Below, piece after piece: positions 24,203 through 30,792 of a stretch of 64,000 nt of DNA (the stretch's first letter is position 1; every line of letters begins with the position of its first letter). The stretch is from Flintibacter sp. KGMB00164. Lineage in GTDB: Bacteria; Bacillota; Clostridia; Oscillospirales; Oscillospiraceae. The stretch covers positions 62,001 to 126,000 of the forward strand of contig NZ_CP044227.1 in the NCBI RefSeq assembly GCF_008727735.1, read 5' to 3'. The notes below the pieces were generated by a model, which saw only the letters and a program-made list of their open reading frames with translations, searched no databases and was not told the origin of the DNA. Made by a program: the position numbers and the translations under genes.

Positions 24203-24976
24203 TTACCGGGTAACCAGTTCCCGTATTGCCTCCTTTACATGGCTCATGCGCCTAATTTGCGGAGAAATAACCTCGAATAGTCCTTTACCATCAATATAAG
24301 CAATCCCTCGGCCAACGCCTCCAACATAGTCCTCCGGGATTTGCTTATACCAATCACCGAACAGCATTTGTTTTGCATCTACGGACGAAAACCGTCCCCA
24401 CCAGACACGGACACCCATCTGATCACGGGCACCGGCACTGGGCATAATGGAGCTGTCGGGGCGCTGGGTACATATGGTAACATACCCGCCAACGGAGCGA
24501 GACATAAAAAGTGCGTTCATCATCCACATTTGGCACTGAGTTGCCAGCTTTTTATCCAGCACAGTCATGTAAGACGAAAACGAAGCATACTCGTCAAATA
24601 CAGCAAACAAAGGCGACCGATCAGGATTATTCAACAATCTACTTTCAATTTCCTCACTAAACGCACGAAGTCCATCAGCACATTGTTCATGTGCATAATA
24701 TCGAGCGTTTGGAATATCTCGCAAGTAGCGAAAATCATCGGAAGCCTTGAAGTCTATGAGATAAAGGCGCGTAGACCGGGGCATGTACTTATAGACCTTC
24801 GCTAGCATGAGCATGAGGTGATAGCTCTTTCCTGAGCCACTATTTCCCCCCACAAGCCAGTGATGCTGTGTGCTGCCGCTGGTATCCCATCCAATAAAGG
24901 ATGAAACGCCAGATTTACATAGCTTGGCATCAAGGAAAACAGGAATGACAGGCAACGTGTCAAAAGTCCCTATCAT
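24203..24976 (-). CDS. FtsK/HerA-type ATPase, TcpA-like coupling protein
   Basis: The product (257 residues from ATG 24976) has a Walker A motif (GGNSGSGKSYHL), a hydrophobic Walker B (PLFAVFDEYASF) and the TQRPDSS segment of FtsK/SpoIIIE and TcpA ATPases. Such proteins pump DNA or couple relaxosomes to a conjugation channel. It has no membrane span of its own; the preceding gene encodes a membrane protein that may anchor it. An in-frame GTG at 25045 would overlap the upstream gene by 86 bases; the chosen start overlaps by 17. Confidence 0.88.
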   Translation of the reverse strand: MIGTFDTLPVIPVFLDAKLCKSGVSSFIGWDTSGSTQHHWLVGGNSGSGKSYHLMLMLAKVYKYMPRSTRLYLIDFKASDDFRYLRDIPNARYYAHEQCADGLRAFSEEIESRLLNNPDRSPLFAVFDEYASFSSYMTVLDKKLATQCQMWMMNALFMSRSVGGYVTICTQRPDSSIMPSAGARDQMGVRVWWGRFSSVDAKQMLFGDWYKQIPEDYVGGVGRGIAYIDGKGLFEVISPQIRRMSHVKEAIRELVTR

Positions 24977-25700
24977 AAATTTCACCCATTTTGAGCTGCC
25001 GATTGATTCTAGCGCGACGACGAGCCTCAATTTTGTCTTTCGCACTTTCAGAATACAGGATGACTTCCAGGATTAAAAAATTCCCGGTGTTTTTTAGGTC
25101 ATATACGACAGGGGGATGTCCGTCCCTGATCAGAAGCGGATACCGAGGGGCATACTTGTTAAACTGACGCTGTAAGTCTCTCAAAATATTATCAAGTTGA
25201 CTACTCTCCAAAGCGTCAGTGTAGTCAATCTCAAACTGATGCACCATTACTGTTGGGCCGTCCTGATAAAAGGGTTTCTCACGGCTGCTCTCAATGCTAA
25301 ATTCATCTCGCGGACGAATGAGGGATGTATTCTCAGAAGTGTCCAGCACCGCATGATAGGCCAAGGAACGGAGTTCAGAATGTGCCTCTTTTGCGTCCTC
25401 CTCAGCCATAATCAGGTCAACCTCATTGACATCTTCCTGGGCACTCTCGGCAGGATGCAGCAGCGCATATAGACCAGCTCCCGCAATATACACGGCCAAG
25501 ATCACCCACCAAAAGCAATACGCAAGATAGAGCAGGCCAAGTGTTCCCGCCACACAAGCGACAACCAGGAGAGCCAGCAAACCGCAATACGCAGCGATCT
25601 GTTTGCCGTTGCGATCTTCAATACCCATGGCAATGTTTTCGCCGCAGGCATTGAAAGCGCCTACAATCACTGATAAAATGACGGAAAGTAGTCTGAGCAT
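24960..25700 (-). CDS. Membrane protein with two N-terminal spans, element transfer module
   Basis: The 246-residue product has two or three hydrophobic helices in its first 90 residues (including LLALLVVACVAGTLGLLYLA) and a soluble C-terminal domain of about 150 residues. I do not recognise the soluble domain. ATG 25700 follows GGAGGAG by 6 bases. It overlaps the ATPase gene by 17 bases, so the pair is translationally linked and the two proteins probably form one complex. In known elements the coupling ATPase carries its own spans; here anchor and motor look split into two genes. Confidence 0.75.
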   Translation of the reverse strand: MLRLLSVILSVIVGAFNACGENIAMGIEDRNGKQIAAYCGLLALLVVACVAGTLGLLYLAYCFWWVILAVYIAGAGLYALLHPAESAQEDVNEVDLIMAEEDAKEAHSELRSLAYHAVLDTSENTSLIRPRDEFSIESSREKPFYQDGPTVMVHQFEIDYTDALESSQLDNILRDLQRQFNKYAPRYPLLIRDGHPPVVYDLKNTGNFLILEVILYSESAKDKIEARRRARINRQLKMGEIYDRDF

Positions 25701-25769
25701 GTAGTTCTCCTCCAATAAAGGAGCGGCAGCCCCAGCAGTAGACAGCCGAAGCTGCCGCCATTTTGTGAA

Positions 25770-26009
25770 TCACTTAGGTGATACGGCCTTAACAGCCTCA
25801 ATGCGCCCCTTGCGGTTAAAGCTCAGTTCCAGCACCATACCGGGAGCCAAAGCCGGAAGTTCCAGTCCTTCACGCACGAAGAACTTGTCGCAGGCCTTTC
25901 CAGTAACACCTTCTTCGGCAAACGCCGCAAAGATTTGGGTACCTTTGATCTCCGTGCCATCGGTGCTGGTAAAATCAAGAAATCGCTCTCCAAGTACATC
26001 GATTCTCAT
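25770..26009 (-). CDS. Small element protein, 79 residues
   Basis: This is the first gene of the transfer/replication row. It starts MRIDVLGERFLDF, is predicted to be mostly beta-strand, and ends in RKGRIEAVKAVSPK. ATG 26009 follows AGGAGG with good spacing. In Tn916-like elements small DUF961-type proteins hold the same position ahead of an FtsK-type ATPase. The fold could also be a single-stranded-DNA-binding protein, as needed in rolling-circle replication. Neither is proven. Confidence 0.7.
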   Translation of the reverse strand: MRIDVLGERFLDFTSTDGTEIKGTQIFAAFAEEGVTGKACDKFFVREGLELPALAPGMVLELSFNRKGRIEAVKAVSPK

Positions 26010-26070
26010 AAGAAATCCTCCTATCAATTCGTGTGGTGAGACAGTCGTACGCCCTGCCCATTTCCGCAAA

Positions 26071-26084
26071 GTCAGGTTCCTGAC
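26071..26084. promoter_or_regulatory. Short inverted repeat in the divergent intergenic region
   Basis: GTCAGG-TT-CCTGAC lies between the divergent genes at 26009 and 26224 and may be an operator. The 214-base gap is AT-rich near 26224 and has no other gene. Confidence 0.35.
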
Positions 26085-26223
26085 AATAGATATTAAACCA
26101 CAAAAGAGGTGGGCTATTCGGAGCAAAGTCCCTACTTTTTTCAACAGCTTTTATTGTAAATTTATCCGATTTTAATTGAACAGATGTAGTATCATTTACT
26201 GTATTTTATTTAGGAGGAATAAA

Positions 26224-26844
26224 ATGTTTATTTCATTGAAGAATTGCGCCGCAATGTTAAATGATATTGAAAGTGATCGGGCCATTATAGGAAAGATTCT
26301 CCTAGAAAAGGAACGTCAAAAACTGAGTTATTCCGATTTGGTACGGAAGTTAAAGCGCAAAGGCTCCCATTGGACTGAGCTATTTAACGGTGCTGTTCCA
26401 CCGCTTGCTGACAAACTCAAACAGTCCTTGCATGCAAAAAAACTTGATGACGAGTTAAGAAAAGAATTGTGCAGTGTATTAGATATTGATATAGATAATC
26501 AACTGCACCGAATTGAAGGATACCGATATAATCAGCGGTTTGGCTCTCAGTTACCACGTGGAGGTAGACCATCTGCAAAAATGCAGGAGGAGAAAAGTAG
26601 ACAATGTGAAGTCATAAAAGAAAATGTTGAGGCAACCGATTCAACAACCATAGAAGAAGCACTCTTACATAGCGGTGAGATCTATTATGAAGATGAATGG
26701 ATTGACCGAGACACATATGAAATGCTGATTGAGGAGGCCAAGGAAAAAGAGCTGATTGAAAAAATCCTGTTAATTCACGAGCAAGAGCCAGCTATCCTCG
26801 AAGAATTTTTAGCACAGTTTGAGTTTGTAGACGATACACCCTAA
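26224..26844 (+). CDS. Hypothetical protein of the element, 206 residues
   Basis: ATG 26224 follows AGGAGG by 6 bases. The N-terminal third is helical and basic (KERQKLSYSDLVRKLKRKGSHW) and could bind DNA. The C-terminal third is strongly acidic, ending in FEFVDDTP. Codon use is much more AT-rich than the host genes. It is transcribed away from the transfer module, so a regulatory or cargo role is possible. I recognise no family. Confidence 0.7.
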   Translation: MFISLKNCAAMLNDIESDRAIIGKILLEKERQKLSYSDLVRKLKRKGSHWTELFNGAVPPLADKLKQSLHAKKLDDELRKELCSVLDIDIDNQLHRIEGYRYNQRFGSQLPRGGRPSAKMQEEKSRQCEVIKENVEATDSTTIEEALLHSGEIYYEDEWIDRDTYEMLIEEAKEKELIEKILLIHEQEPAILEEFLAQFEFVDDTP

Positions 26845-26846
26845 GT

Positions 26847-26892
26847 AAAAAGACCAGGTTACCGGATATTAAATCCAGCAGCCTGGTCTTTT
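26847..26892. terminator. Bidirectional terminator between convergent cargo genes
   Basis: AAAAGACCAGG pairs with CCTGGTCTTTT around a 24-base loop. Confidence 0.8.
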
Positions 26893-26900
26893 CTTGTCAA

Positions 26901-27566
26901 TTATTTTAACTTTCGTAGTAAATCATAGATTTCTTTACCAACTTCAAGTTTATCGGTGTTATCTGTCAATTCTGCAAGTTGTTCTATGACTTCTAAGCCT
27001 TCTGCAATAATTTCTTGGTTTTCTGACCCAAAATCATCCGCAACGTTAAGTTCAAATAACATTTCGTGAATCTTGTCACTGTCTGTGGCCGCATAGCCAA
27101 TTTCCAAGATTCCGCGTGCTGCTTCATAATCTCCATCACTGATGCCCATTTCTGCTAAACTTATATATATCGCATCTTTGTCCGGCATTTCCGTTAATAA
27201 TGCCTCATAAAGCCGTTCAGCGGTGTACATATCTCCGCTTTTATACGCTTCCTCAGCTTCTGACAAACGCTCCCACATCGTCCCAGCTTCTATCTGATTT
27301 GACGGATTAGCAGATGTATCGGTTTGAAGTATAGAACTGTGTTCAGCATTTTGTTTGTTGGAAAAGCTATTTCGCAACAATGGAATTGCAACAACAACCA
27401 GGAGACAAAGAGCAATTACAACCGGACACGCTTGAAATGAACGTTTTTTTGACGCAGAAGCAAATATTGAAGGTGGTATTGGCTGATCAGAAACAGGTGA
27501 GCCACAGTTAGGGCAAAATTGTTTTTTATCGTTGCCTAAATTAGTACCACACTGTTGACAAAACAT
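26901..27566 (-). CDS. Zinc-ribbon membrane protein with TPR-like helical repeats
   Basis: The 221-residue product begins with a zinc ribbon (MFCQQCG, FCPNCG). One membrane span (VVIALCLLVVVAIPLL, about 48-63) follows, then an outside region of helical pairs (LSEAEEAYKSGDMYTAERLY and similar) that look like tetratricopeptide repeats. The ribbon would be cytoplasmic and the repeats external. It is the last of three minus-strand cargo genes that all encode Cys-knuckle proteins. Function unknown. Confidence 0.75.
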   Translation of the reverse strand: MFCQQCGTNLGNDKKQFCPNCGSPVSDQPIPPSIFASASKKRSFQACPVVIALCLLVVVAIPLLRNSFSNKQNAEHSSILQTDTSANPSNQIEAGTMWERLSEAEEAYKSGDMYTAERLYEALLTEMPDKDAIYISLAEMGISDGDYEAARGILEIGYAATDSDKIHEMLFELNVADDFGSENQEIIAEGLEVIEQLAELTDNTDKLEVGKEIYDLLRKLK

Positions 27567-27590
27567 ATTACTTACATGGCCTTTCTAAGT

Positions 27591-28409
27591 TTATTCTGAA
27601 ACTTTTACAAGTCCAGAGATATCTGTTACAGCAAAATACATCTTAGCACTATTTTGAAAATAATTCTCTGGACTGCTCCCAACTTGCTCCGCATCTAGTC
27701 GGAATACAAAGTAAGGGGTTGGGTCAAATTTTTTGGATAAATTCTCGATTGAAATTACAGGATATGACTCAAACCCATTAACAGTAAGTTGTTTTGCCGA
27801 AAAGGTTCCCCAACCCGGAACGCTTAACATCGGCACACCTTTTACTACCAAATTAGAAAAATTGTAAGAGCGATCTTGTTTATAAATAACTACTCCACCA
27901 TATACACTAACTTGAACGTCAGTCCAATACATATAATTATCTATATCTGTATAAAGTTCCGGGTATTTTGTGCCATCCAGGGGATGGCAAACTCCGACCT
28001 TGAGATATTGAGCATAATTATCCATTGTAAGAGGTATTCCGATATTCTCTCCGCACATTGTGCATTTTCCGTTGCTATCCAGGGTATGCTCTAATGTATC
28101 ACCTGTCGTTTTGCCGCAAACCGAGCATGTCTGAGGTGTTACACAAGTCGCGTCAACCCAAGCATGGGGAAGCGGTTCTCCCTCTGTTTTCTTGCAGACA
28201 GAACAGGTTTTCGGTGCAGAACACGTTGCTTCAATCCAATCGTGCGGAATTGTCTCACCCTTTGTCGTTCCGCATTTTTCACAGGTGGCAGGTACGGTGC
28301 AAGTTGCCTCGCTCCACTTGTGGAGGCAAATTACTCCACTAAAAACCAGTAGCGCAAATACTCCTAAAACTGCAACTATAATTCCTATAATTACTCCCTT
28401 TTTCCTCAC
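27591..28409 (-). CDS. Membrane-anchored protein with three Cys-rich repeats
   Basis: The 272-residue product has an N-terminal signal anchor (VIIGIIVAVLGVFALLVFSGV). Three tandem repeats of about 27 residues follow, each with an H-x-W-x-x-ATC-x-x-P-x-TC-x-x-C core. This is a metal-binding-like or disulfide repeat seen in clostridial surface proteins. The C-terminal 140 residues are predicted beta-rich and unknown. It would be displayed outside the membrane. It lies between two other zinc-ribbon genes with gaps of 24 and 19 bases, so the three form an operon. Confidence 0.78.
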   Translation of the reverse strand: MRKKGVIIGIIVAVLGVFALLVFSGVICLHKWSEATCTVPATCEKCGTTKGETIPHDWIEATCSAPKTCSVCKKTEGEPLPHAWVDATCVTPQTCSVCGKTTGDTLEHTLDSNGKCTMCGENIGIPLTMDNYAQYLKVGVCHPLDGTKYPELYTDIDNYMYWTDVQVSVYGGVVIYKQDRSYNFSNLVVKGVPMLSVPGWGTFSAKQLTVNGFESYPVISIENLSKKFDPTPYFVFRLDAEQVGSSPENYFQNSAKMYFAVTDISGLVKVSE

Positions 28410-28428
28410 TTTTCACACCCCATATTTA

Positions 28429-28920
28429 TCAATCATTTTGAGATTTCCCGCAGTTTGGGCAGAATTTTGCTCCTTCTTCGATTGTATATCCACAAAATCT
28501 ACAAGATAATCCCGCTGAGGCCAAAGCACGTCCACACTGTAAGCAAAACTTAGCTCCTTGTTCATTTATTTGACCGCAAGAACAAGTTACTGTATTACTT
28601 GAGAGAGAACCATTTTCTCCTGAGAGTACACGGGCTTTTTCTGCTTCTAGCTCCTCAATGGCCCCCTGGTAGCGTGTGATTTCGCGCTGCAATTCGGAAA
28701 TATTCTTACAGGCTTCTTCAATACGTCGGCAATCTATTTCGCCATCATTATTTACCCAATAGCTAAATACAGAGTTGCCAAGTTCAAATGTTGCCTTATC
28801 TACGTTCGATTTTACAGCCTCAATTTTTGCCTTTAGCTTCCCAATCTCCAGATAAGTAGATGACTTTACACCTATAGTAACAATTCCTTTATCTAAGCTA
28901 TTTCTCAATTTCTCTAGCAT
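28429..28920 (-). CDS. Coiled-coil protein with two C-terminal zinc ribbons
   Basis: The 163-residue product has an N-terminal helical region with a probable coiled coil (ISELQREITRYQGAIEELEA). Two zinc ribbons follow at the C-terminus: CSCGQ/FCLQCG and CRFCGY/FCPNCG. It is cytoplasmic by prediction. It is the first gene of the three-gene cargo operon and is divergent from a small HTH gene, with a palindrome between them. Function unknown. Confidence 0.78.
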   Translation of the reverse strand: MLEKLRNSLDKGIVTIGVKSSTYLEIGKLKAKIEAVKSNVDKATFELGNSVFSYWVNNDGEIDCRRIEEACKNISELQREITRYQGAIEELEAEKARVLSGENGSLSSNTVTCSCGQINEQGAKFCLQCGRALASAGLSCRFCGYTIEEGAKFCPNCGKSQND

Positions 28921-28981
28921 AGTTTTTTCCTCTCACTTCAACTAATATAAGGTACCCTTAAACGCTTCTATATTAGCATGC

Positions 28982-29005
28982 AATATGAGGAATTTTCCTC
29001 ATATT
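28982..29005. promoter_or_regulatory. Palindromic operator candidate between cargo operon and HTH gene
   Basis: Arms AATATGAGGAA and TTCCTCATATT are perfect 11-bp inverses around a TT centre. It lies in a 137-base divergent gap, where the adjacent HTH protein could bind to control both sides. Confidence 0.6.
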
Positions 29006-29057
29006 AGCTAAAAGGAATTGTATGGGATAATGGACAAAAAGTCAAGGGGATGTGTCC

Positions 29058-29282
29058 ATGATCTCTTTCGCCCCGCTTAGAAAACTGCTATTAGAACGAA
29101 ACATATCAACCTATTATCTTCGGAATAAGTGCGGTGAGTATAATCTGGATAGTAAGACAATCCAAAGGCTGATGAATGATCAGTCTGTCTCTACCTATAC
29201 TCTTAATTCACTTTGTAACATTCTGGGCTGTAATCTGACAGACATTATAGAGTTTTTCCCTGACCTAGAACACAAGGAGTAA
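29058..29282 (+). CDS. Small helix-turn-helix regulator (Cro/C1-like), 74 residues
   Basis: The product is a single HTH domain of the XRE type (LRKLLLERNISTYYLRNK, then KTIQRLMNDQSVSTYTLNSL). It resembles the short regulators of clostridial mobile elements. ATG 29058 is preferred; GTG 29052 is also in frame and closer to AAGGGGATG. It is divergent from the zinc-ribbon operon and ends in a terminator hairpin. It probably represses its own promoter and the operon. Confidence 0.82.
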   Translation: MISFAPLRKLLLERNISTYYLRNKCGEYNLDSKTIQRLMNDQSVSTYTLNSLCNILGCNLTDIIEFFPDLEHKE

Positions 29283-29283
29283 A

Positions 29284-29340
29284 GACCTGGGGCGTAGCGC
29301 GGCACATAAGCCGAGTGCATTCCCTCAGGTCATTTTTGTT
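29284..29340 (+). terminator. Terminator of the HTH gene
   Basis: GACCTG (29284-29289) pairs with CAGGTC (29326-29331) with inner GGG/CCC pairs, followed by ATTTTTGTT. Confidence 0.6.
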
Positions 29341-29570
29341 GTTCAGAGCGCAGCCATGCGTGATAGTATTAACTGGGTGGCCCGCCACGGGCGGAACCTG
29401 GGCAAGTGATAGAGCCGTAAGCAAGGCGGGGAATAAGGTGGGTACGCTCCTTCGCAATCCCCCGCCGGTTGGTGGTGGTTACTTGTGGCCTCGCTCCCGT
29501 AGGGATTGCTGTCGCTCTGACGCCCTGCGGGGCGTAGGACTAGAGGCGCAAAGAACAGACAAAAAAGAGG
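29341..29570. other. Non-coding, hairpin-rich segment near the right end of the element
   Basis: No gene is seen. It holds several GC stems (for example GACGCCCTGCGGGGCGT). In the circular form it would lie next to the recombinase 3' end. It could hold a transfer origin, but nothing identifies one. Confidence 0.4.
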
Positions 29571-29597
29571 CCGGGGGCGGTATGCCCTCGGCCTCTG
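29571..29597 (-). terminator. Terminator carried by the element, native to the recombinase gene
   Basis: On the minus strand AGAGGCCGAGGGC pairs with GCCCCCGGCCTCT, followed by TTTTTT. It now ends the altered SASP transcript; in the circle it would end the recombinase transcript. Confidence 0.85.
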
Positions 29598-29605
29598 GTT
29601 GTATG

Positions 29606-29863
29606 TCAGGCTGTAACGGTGGCTGTGTAGCAAATGCGCTGGACATGGCCCGGTGCGGTGCGGTCTGCCCGTTCATAGTTCGCAGTTCGTACGGGTTTCA
29701 TGATGTTGACCATCTGGCCGCCCACAGAACCGGCCTGCTTGCTGGTCAGGTCGCCGTTGTAGCCCTGCTTCAGGTTCACGCCTACCTCGCTGGCAGCCTC
29801 CATCTTGAACTTGTTCATGGCTTCGCGGGCGTTGGGGACCATAGTACTCTTGTTACTGGACAT
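29606..29863 (-). CDS. Alpha/beta-type small acid-soluble spore protein, C-terminus replaced by element insertion
   Basis: Residues 1-52 are a clear clostridial alpha/beta SASP: NAREAMNKFKMEAASEVGVN, then LKQGYNGDLTSKQAGSVGGQ. These proteins coat DNA in the spore and protect it from UV and chemicals. After MV at residue 52 the expected helix KKMIESYENGMK is missing, and 33 unrelated residues encoded by the element follow, for 85 in total. The SASP C-terminal helix contacts DNA, so the hybrid may be impaired. AAAGGAGAG precedes ATG 29863. Joining to 21019-21055 restores a 64-residue SASP. Confidence 0.92.
   Translation of the reverse strand: MSSNKSTMVPNAREAMNKFKMEAASEVGVNLKQGYNGDLTSKQAGSVGGQMVNIMKPVRTANYERADRTAPGHVQRICYTATVTA
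29687..29707 (-). other. Right attachment junction of the element
   Basis: Read on the minus strand: host SASP GGCCAGATGGTC, core AA (29707-29706), 10 bases, then arm CCCGTACGA (29695-29687). The only bases shared with the left junction at the crossover are AA. Confidence 0.9.
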
Positions 29864-30006
29864 GATTCGTCTCTCCTTTTTTTCTGTCTGTTTGTTGTGG
29901 ATGTTTGATTCGGATGGAACATCCGCATCTATCTTTGCCCAAACCAGCCTGGCTATGCGGAAAAGACGTTTCCTGATTTTGTTGTTTTTCCATGGCTTTC
30001 CATCGG

Positions 30007-30660
30007 TTAAAAAACGCACTGCTCCAGCACCGGCGGACAGGCCGATTGCTGGGGAGGCAGCAGGTTCATCACCGACACCTCGTAGGCGGTGCGCTCCTCA
30101 CAGCGGTCGCCTAAATTTTTTGTGTACACCCGGCTCTGGAGCCGTCCCTCCAGCCCCAGCTTCTCCCCCACCTCCATCTGGCCGCACTGATAGGCCAGAC
30201 TGCCCCAGGCAATGCAGGGCAGATAGTCTGAGCGGCCGTAGCGCCGGTTCACCGCCAGGATCATGTCGCAGATGGTGCGGCCCAGGGGGGTGCAGCGCAG
30301 ACTGGGAGGCTTACACAGGGTGCCGGTACACACCAGGCGATTCTGGTCCTCCCCCTGCTCCAGCAGAAGCTCCCGGACAAAGACGCTGATGACCAGGCGG
30401 CTACCTACCCCGGTACGGTTGTTGAAGGTGCGCACCTCTCCCCTTACCGTCAGTTCATCCCCCCTCTCCAGCCAGCCGTGCTGTTCCAGCAGAGGGCGGG
30501 AGATTACCGCGTTCACCTGGTCGGCGGCGCCGGACAGGCGGCTGACCAGCACAGGGACGGTAAAAAAATCCACGTCGTGGTTGTGGTGGGACAGAGCGGG
30601 GGGCTGGGCGGCCCGGCCGTGAAGAAGAATACGGTTTACGTCGGGGGAGGTCTGTTTCAT
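30007..30660 (-). CDS. Single-stranded-DNA-binding (OB-fold) domain protein, two tandem domains
   Basis: The 217-residue protein appears to contain two OB-type domains. The first covers about residues 8-105 (RILLHGRAAQPPALSHH, ELTVRGEVRTFNNR). The second covers about 105-205 (NRLVCTGTLCKPPSLRCTPL, EKLGLEGRLQSRVY), which is very SSB-like. Proteins of this type accompany the normal SSB in many Clostridia; a replication or repair role is inferred. GGAG precedes ATG 30660. It stands 143 bases upstream of the SASP gene on the same strand. Confidence 0.8.
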   Translation of the reverse strand: MKQTSPDVNRILLHGRAAQPPALSHHNHDVDFFTVPVLVSRLSGAADQVNAVISRPLLEQHGWLERGDELTVRGEVRTFNNRTGVGSRLVISVFVRELLLEQGEDQNRLVCTGTLCKPPSLRCTPLGRTICDMILAVNRRYGRSDYLPCIAWGSLAYQCGQMEVGEKLGLEGRLQSRVYTKNLGDRCEERTAYEVSVMNLLPPQQSACPPVLEQCVF

Positions 30661-30737
30661 GGCGGATCACACTCCTGAAAATCGTTTGTTCTTCCTCACT
30701 CTATGAACCGACCGGGCCGTGTATGTCCCAAAGCAGC

Positions 30738-30771
30738 AAAAAAGCGGCTCTCCCCAAGTGGGAGAGCCGCA
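30738..30771 (-). terminator. Intrinsic terminator of the TPM-domain operon
   Basis: GCGGCTCTCCC pairs with GGGAGAGCCGC, followed on the minus strand by TTTTTT. Confidence 0.92.
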
Positions 30772-30792
30772 AACATTGTGCATTTGTGGGGA

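Larger units (their letters stand above)
21056..29707. mobile_element. 8,650-bp integrated element in a SASP gene: serine recombinase, CRESS-type Rep and origin, TcpA-like ATPase, cargo
   Basis: Both ends are seen directly. The core is TT on the plus strand at 21056-21057 and 29706-29707. Element-side arms CCCGTACGA (21068-21076) and TCGTACGGG (29687-29695) are perfect inverses, each 10 bases from the core. The host halves outside the cores join into an intact SASP reading frame. Inside are seven minus-strand genes or modules for recombination, replication and transfer, a divergent plus-strand gene, three minus-strand zinc-ribbon/Cys-rich genes and a small HTH gene. The cargo third (26.2-29.1 kb) is visibly AT-rich relative to the host. 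No secretion-channel genes are present, so it would be mobilizable rather than self-transmissible. Confidence 0.92.

Noticed and set aside
21056-29707. Filamentous phage (inovirus) or free CRESS virus interpretation of the element
   Set aside because: No coat-like row of small secreted proteins and no Zot-type morphogenesis protein; the ATPase is FtsK/TcpA-like and a large serine recombinase is present, so a mobilizable element fits better.
29606-29863. Frameshift or sequencing error as the cause of the odd SASP end
   Set aside because: The missing helix is found intact at the other element end, with matching core and inverted arms, so insertion explains it.
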